A stretch of DNA of 64,000 nucleotides from contig NZ_BAABKM010000002.1 of NCBI RefSeq assembly GCF_039543825.1, positions 1,954,133-2,018,132 on the forward strand, read 5' to 3'. Numbering within the stretch: position 1 is the stretch's first letter; each line of letters starts with the position of its first letter. Below the pieces are notes generated by a model. It did no database searches. It was not told the origin of the DNA and saw only the letters and a program-made list of their open reading frames with translations. The DNA comes from Nocardioides conyzicola (GTDB taxonomy: Bacteria; Actinomycetota; Actinomycetes; Propionibacteriales; Nocardioidaceae). The position numbers were made by a program, and so were the translations under genes. Shown here in pieces: positions 49,042-57,759 of the stretch.

Positions 49042-50094
49042 CTAGGTGGCGGACTCGATGCTGCCGGTCACGCGCTCCGTGCTGTCGTGCTCCGCCGGGT
49101 GTGGCCGGAAGCGGTCCTTCAACCGCAGGAAGCGGCGCTCGACCAGCTCGTAGGACAACGTGGCGGCGGCGACGGTCGCGATCACGTTCCACGGCCACTC
49201 GTGCAGCACGATCTGCGGGTCGCCCGGCCCGTTGCGGACGAACAGCCCCTGCCACAGGTAGATCCCGTAGGAGATCGTGCCCAGGTAGAGGATCGGCTGG
49301 AGCTCCAGCAGGCGCACCAGCCACGACCGCTGGTTGCCGCACACCCAGAGCAGCACCAGCGCGATGGCGAACCGCTGGATCTCCAGGTAGTTGGCGTCGA
49401 TCCAGAGGCTCGAGAAGAGCAGGGGAGCGGCCATGGCAGCGACCCCGGCGAGCAGCGTCAACGGCGAGCCTGCCACCGCTCGCACGATCCGGTTGCCTGG
49501 TCGTCCGCACACCAGCAGCGCCAGGATGCAGCCGATGAGGATGGCGTCGGCGGCGGGCAGGAAGTAGCGGTCCACGTAGTGGTTGAGGTCGGCGGGGGGA
49601 TACGTGCGCCACCACCACGACGCGCACACCCCGGCGAAGGCCAGGGGCAGGGCGATCCGGCGCCCCCAGACCATGACGATCGGCCACAGCAGGTAGAACT
49701 GCTCCTCGACGGCGAGCGACCACAGGTGGGAGGTCTCCCTGGCCAGGGCCGGGAAGGGCGCGTAGTTGGTGAGGTAGAGGCCGCCGGCGACCAGCGCCTC
49801 CCACGGCACCGTCGCCCACCCGATCACCCCGAACGCCGCGACGGCGATCAGGTAGAGGGCCAGCGCGGGGTAGAGGCGCAGCACCCTCCGGCCCCAGAAC
49901 CGCCAGACGCTCCGGTCCCCCGAGTTCATCAGCAGCCCGGTGATCAGGAACCCGGACAGGACGAAGAACATGGTGACGCCGTCCGCCCACTTGTGGCCGA
50001 GGTGGGTCGAGATGGTCGCGGCGACGGCGATGGCCCGCAGCCCGTCGAAGCCTGCGATGCGGCCCTGTCCCGGCACCACGAGCTCGTCCTTCAT
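49042..50094 (-). CDS. acyltransferase family 3 membrane protein (OafA-like)
   Basis: 350 residues with about ten membrane segments. The N-terminus RIAGFDGLRAIAVAATISTH and the VTMFFVLSGFLITGLLM block are diagnostic of the acyltransferase-3 family, with the RxxR-type motif near RFWGRRVLRLYPALAL. Family members O-acetylate or acylate cell-wall sugars, exopolysaccharides or antibiotics from cytoplasmic acyl-CoA. There is no SGNH extracellular domain, so it is the short form. It starts at ATG 50094, 25 bp before the end of the CFA-synthase-like gene's coding region (both leftward), and might be read from the SigK operon promoter. Confidence 0.9.
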   Translation of the reverse strand: MKDELVVPGQGRIAGFDGLRAIAVAATISTHLGHKWADGVTMFFVLSGFLITGLLMNSGDRSVWRFWGRRVLRLYPALALYLIAVAAFGVIGWATVPWEALVAGGLYLTNYAPFPALARETSHLWSLAVEEQFYLLWPIVMVWGRRIALPLAFAGVCASWWWRTYPPADLNHYVDRYFLPAADAILIGCILALLVCGRPGNRIVRAVAGSPLTLLAGVAAMAAPLLFSSLWIDANYLEIQRFAIALVLLWVCGNQRSWLVRLLELQPILYLGTISYGIYLWQGLFVRNGPGDPQIVLHEWPWNVIATVAAATLSYELVERRFLRLKDRFRPHPAEHDSTERVTGSIESAT

Positions 50095-50119
50095 GCCCGC
50101 ATGCTAGGTGACGAGGGCC

Positions 50120-51349
50120 TCAGACGCGTTCGAGGAGCACCTGCTCCACGTCGAGGTAGCCCGACGCGAAGCCGGCGCGCGAGTAGCAGAGGTAGAAGTG
50201 CCACATCCGCAGGAAGGTGGCGTCGAAGCCGAGGCCGCGCACCTCGTCGGCCCGCGACAGGAACGCCTCGTCCCAGCGCCGCAGCGTCTCGGCGTAGTCG
50301 GCCCCGAACGCCAGGCGGTCGGTCACCCGCAGCCGCGTGTGCTCGGTCGTGACCTCGTCGATCGCCTCGGCAGAGGGCAGGAAGCCGCCGGGGAAGATGT
50401 ACTTGTTGATCCACGTGTAGCTGCCGCGGGTCGCGAGCATCCGGTCGTGCGGCATCAGGATCGCCTGGATGCCGGCGCGGCCGCCGGGGGCCAGCAGGCC
50501 GTCGATCGCGGAGAAGTACGTCGGCCAGAACTCGAGCCCGACCGCCTCGATCATCTCGACGCTGAGCACGGCGTCGTACTCGCCCTCGACGTCGCGGTAG
50601 TCGCACAGGTCGACCTGGACCCGGTCCGAGAAGCCGGCGGCCTCGATCCGCACGCGGGCCAGCGCCTGCTGCTCGGAGGAGAGAGTGATCGAACGAACGG
50701 TGGCGCCCCGGGACGCGGCACGGTTCGCAAGCTCACCCCATCCGGTGCCGATCTCGAGCACCCGGGTGCCCTCACCGACGCCGGTGACGTCGAGGAGACG
50801 GTCGATCTTGCGCCGCTGCGCGGTCGCCAGGTCGAGGTCCAGGTCGCCCTCGAACATCGCCGACGAGTAGCTGAGCGACTCGTCGAGGAAGAGCCGGAAG
50901 AGGTCGTTGGAGAGGTCGTAGTGGTGCGCGATCAGCTCGCGGGTCTGGTCCTTGGTGGTGCGGTCCGAGTGCGGCATCCGGTGCTGCACCAGCCCGCGCA
51001 GCCGCTGGAGCGACCGCGGGACCAGGTCGGCGATGTCCGCGGCCAGCACGGTCAGGAACGACGTCAGGTCCTCGGCGTCCCAGGCCCCCGTCAGGTAGGC
51101 CTCGCCGAAGCCGATCAGGCCGTCCCGGCCCAGCCGGGCGAAGACCTCGTCGGGCCGGTGCACGGTCATCGTGGGACCGCCGGTGCCGATCACGCGGCCC
51201 TCGAGGGAGACGGAGACGGGCAGCCGGCGTACGGCGGACAGGAACAGCCGGCGGGCCACGGCAGCGGAGACGGCCGTGCGCGGACCGCCGGGCACGCCGT
51301 CGAGGCCGGGCCAGGCGCCGGGGGTGGGGCGGGTCGGGGTGAGTGTCAC
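50120..51349 (-). CDS. cyclopropane-fatty-acyl-phospholipid synthase-type methyltransferase (UfaA1-like)
   Basis: 409 residues from GTG 51349. The SAM-binding core is VLEIGTGWGELANRAASRGA, preceded by the family signature HYDLSNDLFRLFLDESLSYSS (in two stretches) and followed by FPGGFLPSAEAIDEV and YSRAGFASGY. It transfers a methyl or methylene group from SAM to the double bond of an acyl chain still in a phospholipid. In Mycobacterium tuberculosis the corresponding gene of the SigK locus is ufaA1 (Rv0447c). It overlaps the FAD/DUF1365 gene (GTGA) and is the last gene of the SigK-RskA operon. The product may be a cyclopropane, 10-methyl or otherwise modified fatty acid. Confidence 0.9.
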   Translation of the reverse strand: MTLTPTRPTPGAWPGLDGVPGGPRTAVSAAVARRLFLSAVRRLPVSVSLEGRVIGTGGPTMTVHRPDEVFARLGRDGLIGFGEAYLTGAWDAEDLTSFLTVLAADIADLVPRSLQRLRGLVQHRMPHSDRTTKDQTRELIAHHYDLSNDLFRLFLDESLSYSSAMFEGDLDLDLATAQRRKIDRLLDVTGVGEGTRVLEIGTGWGELANRAASRGATVRSITLSSEQQALARVRIEAAGFSDRVQVDLCDYRDVEGEYDAVLSVEMIEAVGLEFWPTYFSAIDGLLAPGGRAGIQAILMPHDRMLATRGSYTWINKYIFPGGFLPSAEAIDEVTTEHTRLRVTDRLAFGADYAETLRRWDEAFLSRADEVRGLGFDATFLRMWHFYLCYSRAGFASGYLDVEQVLLERV

Positions 51350-53322
51350 CGGACTCCCTCCTGGTGGTGGTCGGGTCGGGGGCGGATCGGGAGCCGGCGC
51401 AGCCACAGCGCGATCCCGTGCGCCCGGATGAGCAGCGCGCCGCGGAGCGTGGCCGGGGCCGCACGGAGCGCGCTGGTGTCGCTGCGGTGTCCGGTCAGGG
51501 CGGCGTTGAAGGTGGCACCGTCGTCGGTGGTGAGGTTGACGCTGATGAGGAGGTCCGCGGCGGGCACCGGGACGGTGAGGTCGTACGTCCCGTCGGTGCC
51601 GTGGAACGGCGAGACGTACATCTGCTTGGGCGTCGTGGCCCGACCGCGCTCGTCCGGGTGGACGAGGTAGGCGTGCCGGTCGCCGTACGTGTTGTGCACC
51701 TCGACGACGACGCAGGGCTCGGCCTCCGAGGGCCACACCCAGAAGACGCTGATCGGGTTGAAGCAGAAGCCGAACGCCCGCGGCTGGGCGGCCATCAGCA
51801 CCCGTCCGCTCCCGAGCTCGATGTCGTGCTGCCGCAGGAAGTCCGCGACGTTGTGCCGGATGGTCCGGTCGGGGTCGCCGAGGTGGTCGCGGGCCTCGAA
51901 GCGGCCCAGGACCGGGCTCAGCAGGCCGTGGTCGGGCAGCTCGTCGAGGTCGACGAGCCAGGTGTGGGAGCGGTGCGTGAACGACCGCTTCCAGGGCGTA
52001 CGCCGGGTGTGCCGGATCGTCGTCGCGTAGATGCCGGTCCCCACCGGGTCCGAGGGGTGCGGCTGGGGCTCCCCCCATGCGAACCCCAGCCGCTCGGCGG
52101 CGCGCCGGCCCGAGCGCGCACCGTCCTCGTGGAAGCCCCAGCCGTGGTAGGCACCGGCGAAGGCGACACGCTCGGTCTCGATCTCGCCCAGACGGGCCTG
52201 GGCGGCGACGGACCCGGGGGTGTAGAGCGGGTGCTCGTACTCCATCCGGTCGATGACGGCGGCCGGGTCGACGAGGTGCTCGCCGCCGAGCGTCACCAGG
52301 TAGTGGGTGTCCGTCGGCAGCCGCTGCAGCCGGGTCAGGTCGTAGGTGACCGTGACGTGGCCCTGCGGGTCGCCCGGCGCGTCGACGGGCCGCCGGAAGT
52401 TCCAGGACGCCCGGGCACCCTCGGCCCGCGGCAGCACCGAGACGTCGGTGTGCAGCAGCGCCACGTTGGGGGAGTAGGGCAGAGCCGACAGGACCTCGCG
52501 CTGCGTGGCCGTCGGCGCGGCCAGCATCGCCAGCGCCTGACCGGGATGCGTCGCGACCACCACGGCGTCGTACGACGTGACGACGCCGTTGCCGTCCGTC
52601 ACCTCGACACCGTCGCCGGTCTCGAGGACCGAGGTGACCTTGGTGCCGGTGCGCACCTCGTCGATCGCGGCGGCGACCCGCTCGACGTACGTCCGCGAGC
52701 CGCCGGTGACCGTGCGCCACTCGGGTGAGCCGAAGACGCCGAGCATGCCGTGGTGGTCCAGGAACGAGAAGAGGTAGCGCGCCGGGTAGTCGAGCGCCAC
52801 AGCCGGGTCGCACGACCACACGGAGGCGACCAGCGGCTCCATGAAGTGCCGCCGGAAGTACGGCGTGAAGCGCCCGGCGTCGAGGAAGTCGCTGAGCGTC
52901 TGGTCGGGACCCTCGGCGGCCATCAGCCGCCGCGCCTGCCGGTGGAAGCGCGGGATCTCGGTGAGCATGCGGAGGTACGCCGGGCGCGCGAGGTTCGTGC
53001 GGTCCGGGAAGAGACCGCGGCGCCCCAGCGCACCCGCCCACTCCAGGCCGGTGGCGTCGTCGCGCACCGACAGCGACATCTCGGACGGCTGCGTCTCGAC
53101 GCCGAGCTCGCCGAAGAGCCGCAGCAGGGTCGGGTAGGTGCGCTCGTTGTGGACGATGAAGCCGGTGTCGATCGCGAGGTCACCCACCTGGTGGGTGTCC
53201 GCGTGCCCGCCCAGGCGGTCGTCGGCCTCGTAGATCGTGACCGACGCCGTCCGGGACGCGACGTACGCCGCCGTCAGCCCGGCGACGCCGGAGCCGACGA
53301 CGGCGACCCGTCGGGTCGTCAA
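51346..53322 (-). CDS. fusion of FAD-dependent amine-oxidase-like oxidoreductase and DUF1365
   Basis: 658 residues. Residues 1 to about 420 are a flavin monoamine-oxidase-like domain: RRVAVVGSGVAGLTAAYVAS, then RLGGHADTHQVGDLAIDTGF. From about 427 (GIYATTIRHTRRTPWKRSF) to the end is a complete DUF1365 domain, including FGFCFNPISVFWVW. No stop codon separates them; a GTG at 52044 could allow separate translation of the second domain. In M. tuberculosis these are two genes (Rv0449c and Rv0448c). The start is TTG 53322, overlapping the rskA stop as TTGA. The pair always travels with a CFA-synthase-like gene and probably modifies unsaturated membrane lipids in an oxidative reaction. Confidence 0.85.
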   Translation of the reverse strand: MTTRRVAVVGSGVAGLTAAYVASRTASVTIYEADDRLGGHADTHQVGDLAIDTGFIVHNERTYPTLLRLFGELGVETQPSEMSLSVRDDATGLEWAGALGRRGLFPDRTNLARPAYLRMLTEIPRFHRQARRLMAAEGPDQTLSDFLDAGRFTPYFRRHFMEPLVASVWSCDPAVALDYPARYLFSFLDHHGMLGVFGSPEWRTVTGGSRTYVERVAAAIDEVRTGTKVTSVLETGDGVEVTDGNGVVTSYDAVVVATHPGQALAMLAAPTATQREVLSALPYSPNVALLHTDVSVLPRAEGARASWNFRRPVDAPGDPQGHVTVTYDLTRLQRLPTDTHYLVTLGGEHLVDPAAVIDRMEYEHPLYTPGSVAAQARLGEIETERVAFAGAYHGWGFHEDGARSGRRAAERLGFAWGEPQPHPSDPVGTGIYATTIRHTRRTPWKRSFTHRSHTWLVDLDELPDHGLLSPVLGRFEARDHLGDPDRTIRHNVADFLRQHDIELGSGRVLMAAQPRAFGFCFNPISVFWVWPSEAEPCVVVEVHNTYGDRHAYLVHPDERGRATTPKQMYVSPFHGTDGTYDLTVPVPAADLLISVNLTTDDGATFNAALTGHRSDTSALRAAPATLRGALLIRAHGIALWLRRLPIRPRPDHHQEGVR

Positions 53323-54056
53323 GCCTTGTCCCCGAAGTCGAAGAGCGCGATCGGGTCCGTCGTCGGCGACGAGGACCCGCCCGCGGGCTCGACGGTGATG
53401 CCGGCTGCGGTGGCCGTGGCGGCGTCGCCCTTGAGCAGCACGGTCTGGTCGGCCTTCACCGGCATCAGGCCGGCGGAGACCATGCCCCGGCCGGGCATGT
53501 CGAGCCAGAGCTGGTAGACCTTGCCGGCCGGCGGCGGCGGCATCTTCTCGGTCACGATGACCGCCTCGTGGAGCTCGTCGGAGTGCGTGACGGTGGCCTT
53601 GGCGCCGCCCGGGAAGTCGAGCGAGGTGCTGCGGGCGTCGTCGGCACTGAGCACGGCCTCGGCGGCCGTGGGCGCCTGGCTGCTGTCGTCCTGCCAGGGC
53701 TGCTGCCACACGGCCGTGGCGCCCCCGCCCAGCACTAGGACCGCAGCAGCCGCAGCCAGAAATCGGGCACCGCGTCCCTGCCGGCGGCTGCCCGACGCGG
53801 GCCGGACCTCCGGGGTCTCGGGCGGCAGCGGACGCACCGTCTTGATTCCGGCGAGGACGTGGTCGCGCAGGGCGGCCGGCGGCTCGACGGCGGTGGTCTC
53901 GGCGAGGAGGGCGGACGTCTCGCGGAGGCTGGCGACCTCGGCACGGCACTCGGCGCACTCGGCGAGGTGCCGCTCGAACCCGGCGCGCTCGATGTCGTCG
54001 AGGGCGTCGACGGCGTACGCGCCGGACAGGGCGTGGATGTCGTTCGGCGTGGTCAT
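53319..54056 (-). CDS. rskA: anti-sigma-K factor (RskA-like)
   Basis: 245 residues. The cytoplasmic N-terminus has a zinc-finger-like sigma-binding motif HLAECAECRAEV (His30, Cys34, Cys37) in the context GAYAVDALDDIERAGFERH. One membrane helix lies at about 99-117 (FLAAAAAVLVLGGGATAVW). The extracytoplasmic RskA domain follows and includes KVYQLWLDMPGRGMVSAGLM. It holds SigK inactive until the outer part is cleaved or sensed. The start ATG 54056 overlaps the sigma gene stop (ATGA), so both are made in step. Its own stop overlaps the next gene (TTGA). Confidence 0.92.
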   Translation of the reverse strand: MTTPNDIHALSGAYAVDALDDIERAGFERHLAECAECRAEVASLRETSALLAETTAVEPPAALRDHVLAGIKTVRPLPPETPEVRPASGSRRQGRGARFLAAAAAVLVLGGGATAVWQQPWQDDSSQAPTAAEAVLSADDARSTSLDFPGGAKATVTHSDELHEAVIVTEKMPPPPAGKVYQLWLDMPGRGMVSAGLMPVKADQTVLLKGDAATATAAGITVEPAGGSSSPTTDPIALFDFGDKA

Positions 54057-54664
54057 GAGCCGACCCCCATCACGTCGCGGAGCCGGATGAGCCCGTCTCG
54101 GATGCGAGTCTTGGCGGTGCCGACCGGAAGGTCGAGCATCGTCGCCACCTCCGTGTGGGTGTAGCCACCGAAGTAGGCGAGGCTGATGGCCTCGCGCTGC
54201 ACCTCGGTGAGGGTCTGCAGGGCACCGCGGACGCGGTGCGCCTCGAAGGACGCGTTGGCCGCTTCCGCGGTCGTGTCGTGGTCGATCGGCTGGTTCGTCT
54301 GGTGGTACGTCGTGTCGCGGCGGGTGGACGCCTCGGCGGACCGCACCCGGTCGACCGCCTTGCGGTGGGTGATCGTCAGGATCCAGGCGAACGGGCTGCC
54401 CTTGTCGGGGTCGTACCGACCGGCGGTGCGCCAGATCTCGAGGAACGCCTCCTGCGTCACCTCCTCGGCCTGCGCCGGGTCGCGGACGACCCGGAGCGCC
54501 AGCCCGAAGATCCGGGCGGACGTGGCGTCGTAGAGCACGGCGAAGGCGGCCTCGTCGGCCCGGCCGGCCCGCCTCAGCAGGTCGGCGAGGTCGGGGGACC
54601 CGGCGGGGTCGTCCCCGGGAGGCCCGTCGGGCTCCGGGGAGCTCACCGGTCGAAGGTGATCCAT
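54053..54664 (-). CDS. sigK: ECF sigma factor, SigK type
   Basis: 203 residues. Region 2: FAVLYDATSARIFGLALRVV, AEEVTQEAFLEIWRTAGRYD and SPFAWILTITHRKAVDRVR. Region 4: LTEVQREAISLAYFGGYTHT and ATMLDLPVGTAKTRIRDGLI. This is the SigK/ECF19 pattern. ATG 54664 is chosen because AAGGATC lies 8 bp upstream; a GTG six codons earlier is an alternative. It heads the operon sigK-rskA-FAD/DUF1365-CFA synthase, and a SigK-like promoter lies upstream, so it is probably autoregulated. In the Mycobacterium tuberculosis complex SigK/RskA responds to redox conditions and controls the same neighbouring gene families. Confidence 0.9.
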   Translation of the reverse strand: MDHLRPVSSPEPDGPPGDDPAGSPDLADLLRRAGRADEAAFAVLYDATSARIFGLALRVVRDPAQAEEVTQEAFLEIWRTAGRYDPDKGSPFAWILTITHRKAVDRVRSAEASTRRDTTYHQTNQPIDHDTTAEAANASFEAHRVRGALQTLTEVQREAISLAYFGGYTHTEVATMLDLPVGTAKTRIRDGLIRLRDVMGVGS

Positions 54665-54701
54665 GTGTTGATCCTTGCCCACGCGTGGTCGGTTGAGAGT
54701 T

Positions 54702-54729
54702 GTTCGGTACCCGCCCGCGGACGGATTGG
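54702..54729 (-). promoter_or_regulatory. SigK-like promoter of the sigK operon
   Basis: On the minus strand CCAATCC (54729-54723), a 15-bp spacer and CCGAAC (54707-54702) resemble the CCATCC...CCGAAT promoters described for mycobacterial SigK. The -10 box ends 37 bp before the sigK ATG. It suggests autoregulation of the operon. Confidence 0.5.
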
Positions 54730-54777
54730 ACCGCGGTGGAGATTTTTGCCCAGATCCGTTGCGGCAAGATGTCGCGC

Positions 54778-55524
54778 ATGCCCGAGCTCGTGCACTACTC
54801 GACCGACGGTGCCGTCGGCACCCTGACCCTCGACTCGCCGCACAACCGCAACGCGCTGTCGCGCCAGCTCGTCGCCGAGCTCTTCGCCGGTCTGGAGCGA
54901 GCGGCGGCCGACCCCGAGGTGAAGGTCGTCCTGATCACGTCGAGCGGGCGGGTGTTCTGCTCGGGGGCCGACCTGTCCGAGGCGTCGACGGGCGGCATGG
55001 ACGAGGGCACCCGCAAGATCGTCGAGCTCCAGCGGCTGATCGTGGCGCTGGACAAGCCCGTCGTCACCCGCCTCGGTGGTGCGGTCCGGGCGGGTGGCAT
55101 CGGCATCGTCGCCGCCTCCGACATCGTGGTCGCGGCCGAGGACGCGACGTTCGCGCTCACCGAGGTGAAGCTCGGGCTGGCGGCGGCGATCATCTCGTTG
55201 ACGGTCCACGCCCGGATGCACCCGCGGGCAGCGGCCCTGACGACCCTCGGCGGCGAGGTCTTCACCGGCACCGAGGCGGCGGCGTACGGCCTGGTCACCA
55301 CGGCGGTCCCCGCCGAGGAGCTCGACGCCGAGGTGGCGCGGGTCTGCGCCTCGCTGGCGACGGGCGCCGCCCAGGGGCTGCGCGAGTCGAAGCGGATCCT
55401 CAACCGCGACCTGCTCGCCCGCATCGACGCGCACGGCGACGAGATGGCCGAGCTGTCCTCCCGGCTGTTCGCCTCGGACGAGGCGCGCACGGCGATGACG
55501 GCGTTCCTGTCTCGGAAGAAGTGA
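54778..55524 (+). CDS. enoyl-CoA hydratase/isomerase family protein
   Basis: 248 residues. Crotonase motifs: LTLDSPHNRNALS, FCSGADLSEAS, and the oxyanion-hole region GGAVRAGGIGIVAASDIVVA, where the usual GGG/GGA reads GGIG. FALTEVKLGLAAAIISL follows, with Glu in the position of one catalytic Glu and Ala where the second Glu often sits (ALTEVKLGLAAA), so hydratase activity is uncertain and another crotonase reaction is possible. The start is ATG 54778 (ATG 54769 also in frame). It is divergent from sigK with a 113-bp spacer and lies 48 bp before the HelR-like gene. Confidence 0.88.
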   Translation: MPELVHYSTDGAVGTLTLDSPHNRNALSRQLVAELFAGLERAAADPEVKVVLITSSGRVFCSGADLSEASTGGMDEGTRKIVELQRLIVALDKPVVTRLGGAVRAGGIGIVAASDIVVAAEDATFALTEVKLGLAAAIISLTVHARMHPRAAALTTLGGEVFTGTEAAAYGLVTTAVPAEELDAEVARVCASLATGAAQGLRESKRILNRDLLARIDAHGDEMAELSSRLFASDEARTAMTAFLSRKK

Positions 55525-55572
55525 CGGGCAGGTAGGCTTGTCGACTCGCTGAAAACGTTCGAGGGGACAGGC

Positions 55573-57759
55573 GTGTCGGAAGAGCTGGTCGAGCGGGAGA
55601 TCGCTGCCGAACAGGCATTCGTGGATCGGGTCTACCGCCAGCTGGAGGTGTCCGCGAAAGCGGCGCAGGACCTCGCCGAGGAGGGCCACAGCCGGGGACG
55701 GCTGGGCCACGAGGGTGGGCTGGTCGAGCGGGACGCGATGGTGTTCCAGGCCGCGCGCCGCATCGCGCAGCTCGACGCGGCGCACGAGGGGCTCGTCTTC
55801 GGGCGCCTCGACATGCTGCCCGAGCTCGACCCCCAGCCCCGCTACGTCGGCCGGATCGGCCTGCGTGACGACAACCGCGACTCGCTGCTGATCGACTGGC
55901 GCGCCCCGGCGGCCGCGGTGTTCTACCAGGCGACGGCGGCCGAGCCCCAGCGCGTCGTACGCCGGCGGGTGCTGCGCAACGACTCCGACGTCGTGGTCGG
56001 GGTGGAGGACGAGCTGCTCGACGCCGAGGCCCAGACGGACCTGCCGATCATCGGCGAGGGGGCGCTGATGGCCCAGCTGTCCCGGGCCCGCGACCGGTCG
56101 ATGCACTCGATCGTCGCCACCATCCAGGCCGAGCAGGACAAGGCCATCCGGGCGCCCGGGCGCGGGGTCGTCTCGATCTCCGGCGGACCCGGCACCGGCA
56201 AGACCGTGGTCGCGCTGCACCGCGCGGCGTACCTCCTCTACACCGACCGCCGTCGCTACGAGACCGGAGGCGTCCTCGTCGTCGGTCCCAGCGGCGTCTT
56301 CATGCGCTACATCGAGCGGGTGCTGCCCAGCCTCGGCGAGACCGCCGTCGCCCTGCGGTCGCTCGGCGAGGTGGTCGACGGCGTGCGGGCCACGCGGCAC
56401 GACGAGCCCGCGGTCGCCGACATCAAGGGCTCCGGGGCGATGGCCGAGGTGATGCGGCGCACGTCGCGGCAGCAGGCGCCCGGCAGCCCCAGCGAGTTCC
56501 GCATCTTCTGGCGCGACGACACGATCCTGCTCACCCGCGGCCAGCTCGGGGCGATCCGCCGCAACCTGATGTCGCAGGGCCGCCGCAACCGGCAGCTGCC
56601 GCGCATCATCGGCACCCTCCTCGACGCGATGTGGCGCCAGGTCCGTGGCGAGCGCGGCCGCGACCGGGGCCGCGAGGCGTTCGACGACGACATGCAGTCC
56701 AACCAGGCCTTCCTCGACTTCGCGGCCGCCTGGTGGCCCCCGCTCGACGCGGCCGAGGTGTTCGGCTGGCTGCGCGACCCCGAGTTCCTGGCCCGTGTGG
56801 GCGACGGGGTCCTCGGCCCCGAGGAGCAGCGCCTGCTCGCGAAGTCGTGGGCGCAGTCCCCCGACCTCTCGGTGCAGGACATCCCGCTGCTCGACGAGCT
56901 GCGCTACGCCCTGGGCGACGTGCCGGCGCGCACCGACGACGAGGCGTCGCTGGCCGACTCCGGCCTGCTCGACGGCGGCGTCGACATGCAGGAGCTGTTC
57001 ACCGCGGCCGACCGCGAGTTCGCGCCGACCGGCCGGGCCTGGGCGCCGCCGACGCACAAGATCGACGACGACCCCTTCGCGCACGTGCTCGTCGACGAGG
57101 CGCAGGACCTGACGCCGATGCAGTGGCGGATGGTCGGCCGTCGCGGGCGCTCGGCGTCGTGGACCATCGTCGGCGACCTCGCCCAGTCGTCCTGGCCGGT
57201 GCCCGCCGAGTCCGCCGCCGCCCGTGCGGCGGCCATCGAGGGCAAGGAGCTCCACGAGTTCCACCTCTCGACCAACTACCGCAACTCCGCCGAGATCTAC
57301 GCCTACGCCGCGGCGTACGCCGAGCGGGTCGGTCTCGACATCGACCTGCCGACGGCGGTGCGGTCGACCGGCGTCGAGCCTGTCGTCCGCCCCGGCGTCG
57401 CCGAGGGCGACCTCGAGGCGGCGACGCGGGAGGCGGTCGCCGCGATCGCGGCCGAGGTCGGCGGCACGGTCGGCATCGTGGTGCCCGCCGCGCGCCGCTC
57501 GGAGGTCAACGCCTGGCTGGCGTCCTGGCCCGAGTTCGCCGAGGACGCGGCCGGGGCCCGGGCCGCGGTCGACTCGGCGGTCACCCCGTCCGGCGAGGAC
57601 CGCATCGTCGTGCTGACCGGTCTCGACACCAAGGGTCTCGAGTTCGACGGCATCGTCGTGGTGCGACCTCAGGAGATCGAGGACGAGTCGGCCACCGGCC
57701 GCGCCACGCTGTACGTCGTGCTCACGCGCGCGACGCAGCTGCTCACGACCCTGGGCTGA
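55573..57759 (+). CDS. helR: HelD/HelR-type UvrD-like motor ATPase
   Basis: 728 residues from GTG 55573, with GAGGGGAC upstream as ribosome binding site. An N-terminal helical, coiled-coil-like arm (about 1-75) is followed by the RNA-polymerase-binding region (RIGLRDDNRDSLLIDWRAPA). Walker A GGPGTGKTV is at 204-212 and Walker B VLVDEAQDLTP at 506-516 (Asp508, Glu509). HLSTNYRNSAEIYAY and VLTGLDTKGLEFDGIVVV are superfamily-1 motifs. HelR/HelD proteins pull stalled RNA polymerase off DNA and can displace rifamycins in actinobacteria. No rifamycin-associated element was visible upstream. Its end overlaps the flippase gene by 17 bp (convergent). Confidence 0.88.
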   Translation: MSEELVEREIAAEQAFVDRVYRQLEVSAKAAQDLAEEGHSRGRLGHEGGLVERDAMVFQAARRIAQLDAAHEGLVFGRLDMLPELDPQPRYVGRIGLRDDNRDSLLIDWRAPAAAVFYQATAAEPQRVVRRRVLRNDSDVVVGVEDELLDAEAQTDLPIIGEGALMAQLSRARDRSMHSIVATIQAEQDKAIRAPGRGVVSISGGPGTGKTVVALHRAAYLLYTDRRRYETGGVLVVGPSGVFMRYIERVLPSLGETAVALRSLGEVVDGVRATRHDEPAVADIKGSGAMAEVMRRTSRQQAPGSPSEFRIFWRDDTILLTRGQLGAIRRNLMSQGRRNRQLPRIIGTLLDAMWRQVRGERGRDRGREAFDDDMQSNQAFLDFAAAWWPPLDAAEVFGWLRDPEFLARVGDGVLGPEEQRLLAKSWAQSPDLSVQDIPLLDELRYALGDVPARTDDEASLADSGLLDGGVDMQELFTAADREFAPTGRAWAPPTHKIDDDPFAHVLVDEAQDLTPMQWRMVGRRGRSASWTIVGDLAQSSWPVPAESAAARAAAIEGKELHEFHLSTNYRNSAEIYAYAAAYAERVGLDIDLPTAVRSTGVEPVVRPGVAEGDLEAATREAVAAIAAEVGGTVGIVVPAARRSEVNAWLASWPEFAEDAAGARAAVDSAVTPSGEDRIVVLTGLDTKGLEFDGIVVVRPQEIEDESATGRATLYVVLTRATQLLTTLG

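Noticed and set aside
55525..55572. Rifamycin-associated element before the HelR-like gene.
   Set aside because: No convincing inverted repeat of the expected kind is visible in the 48-bp gap.
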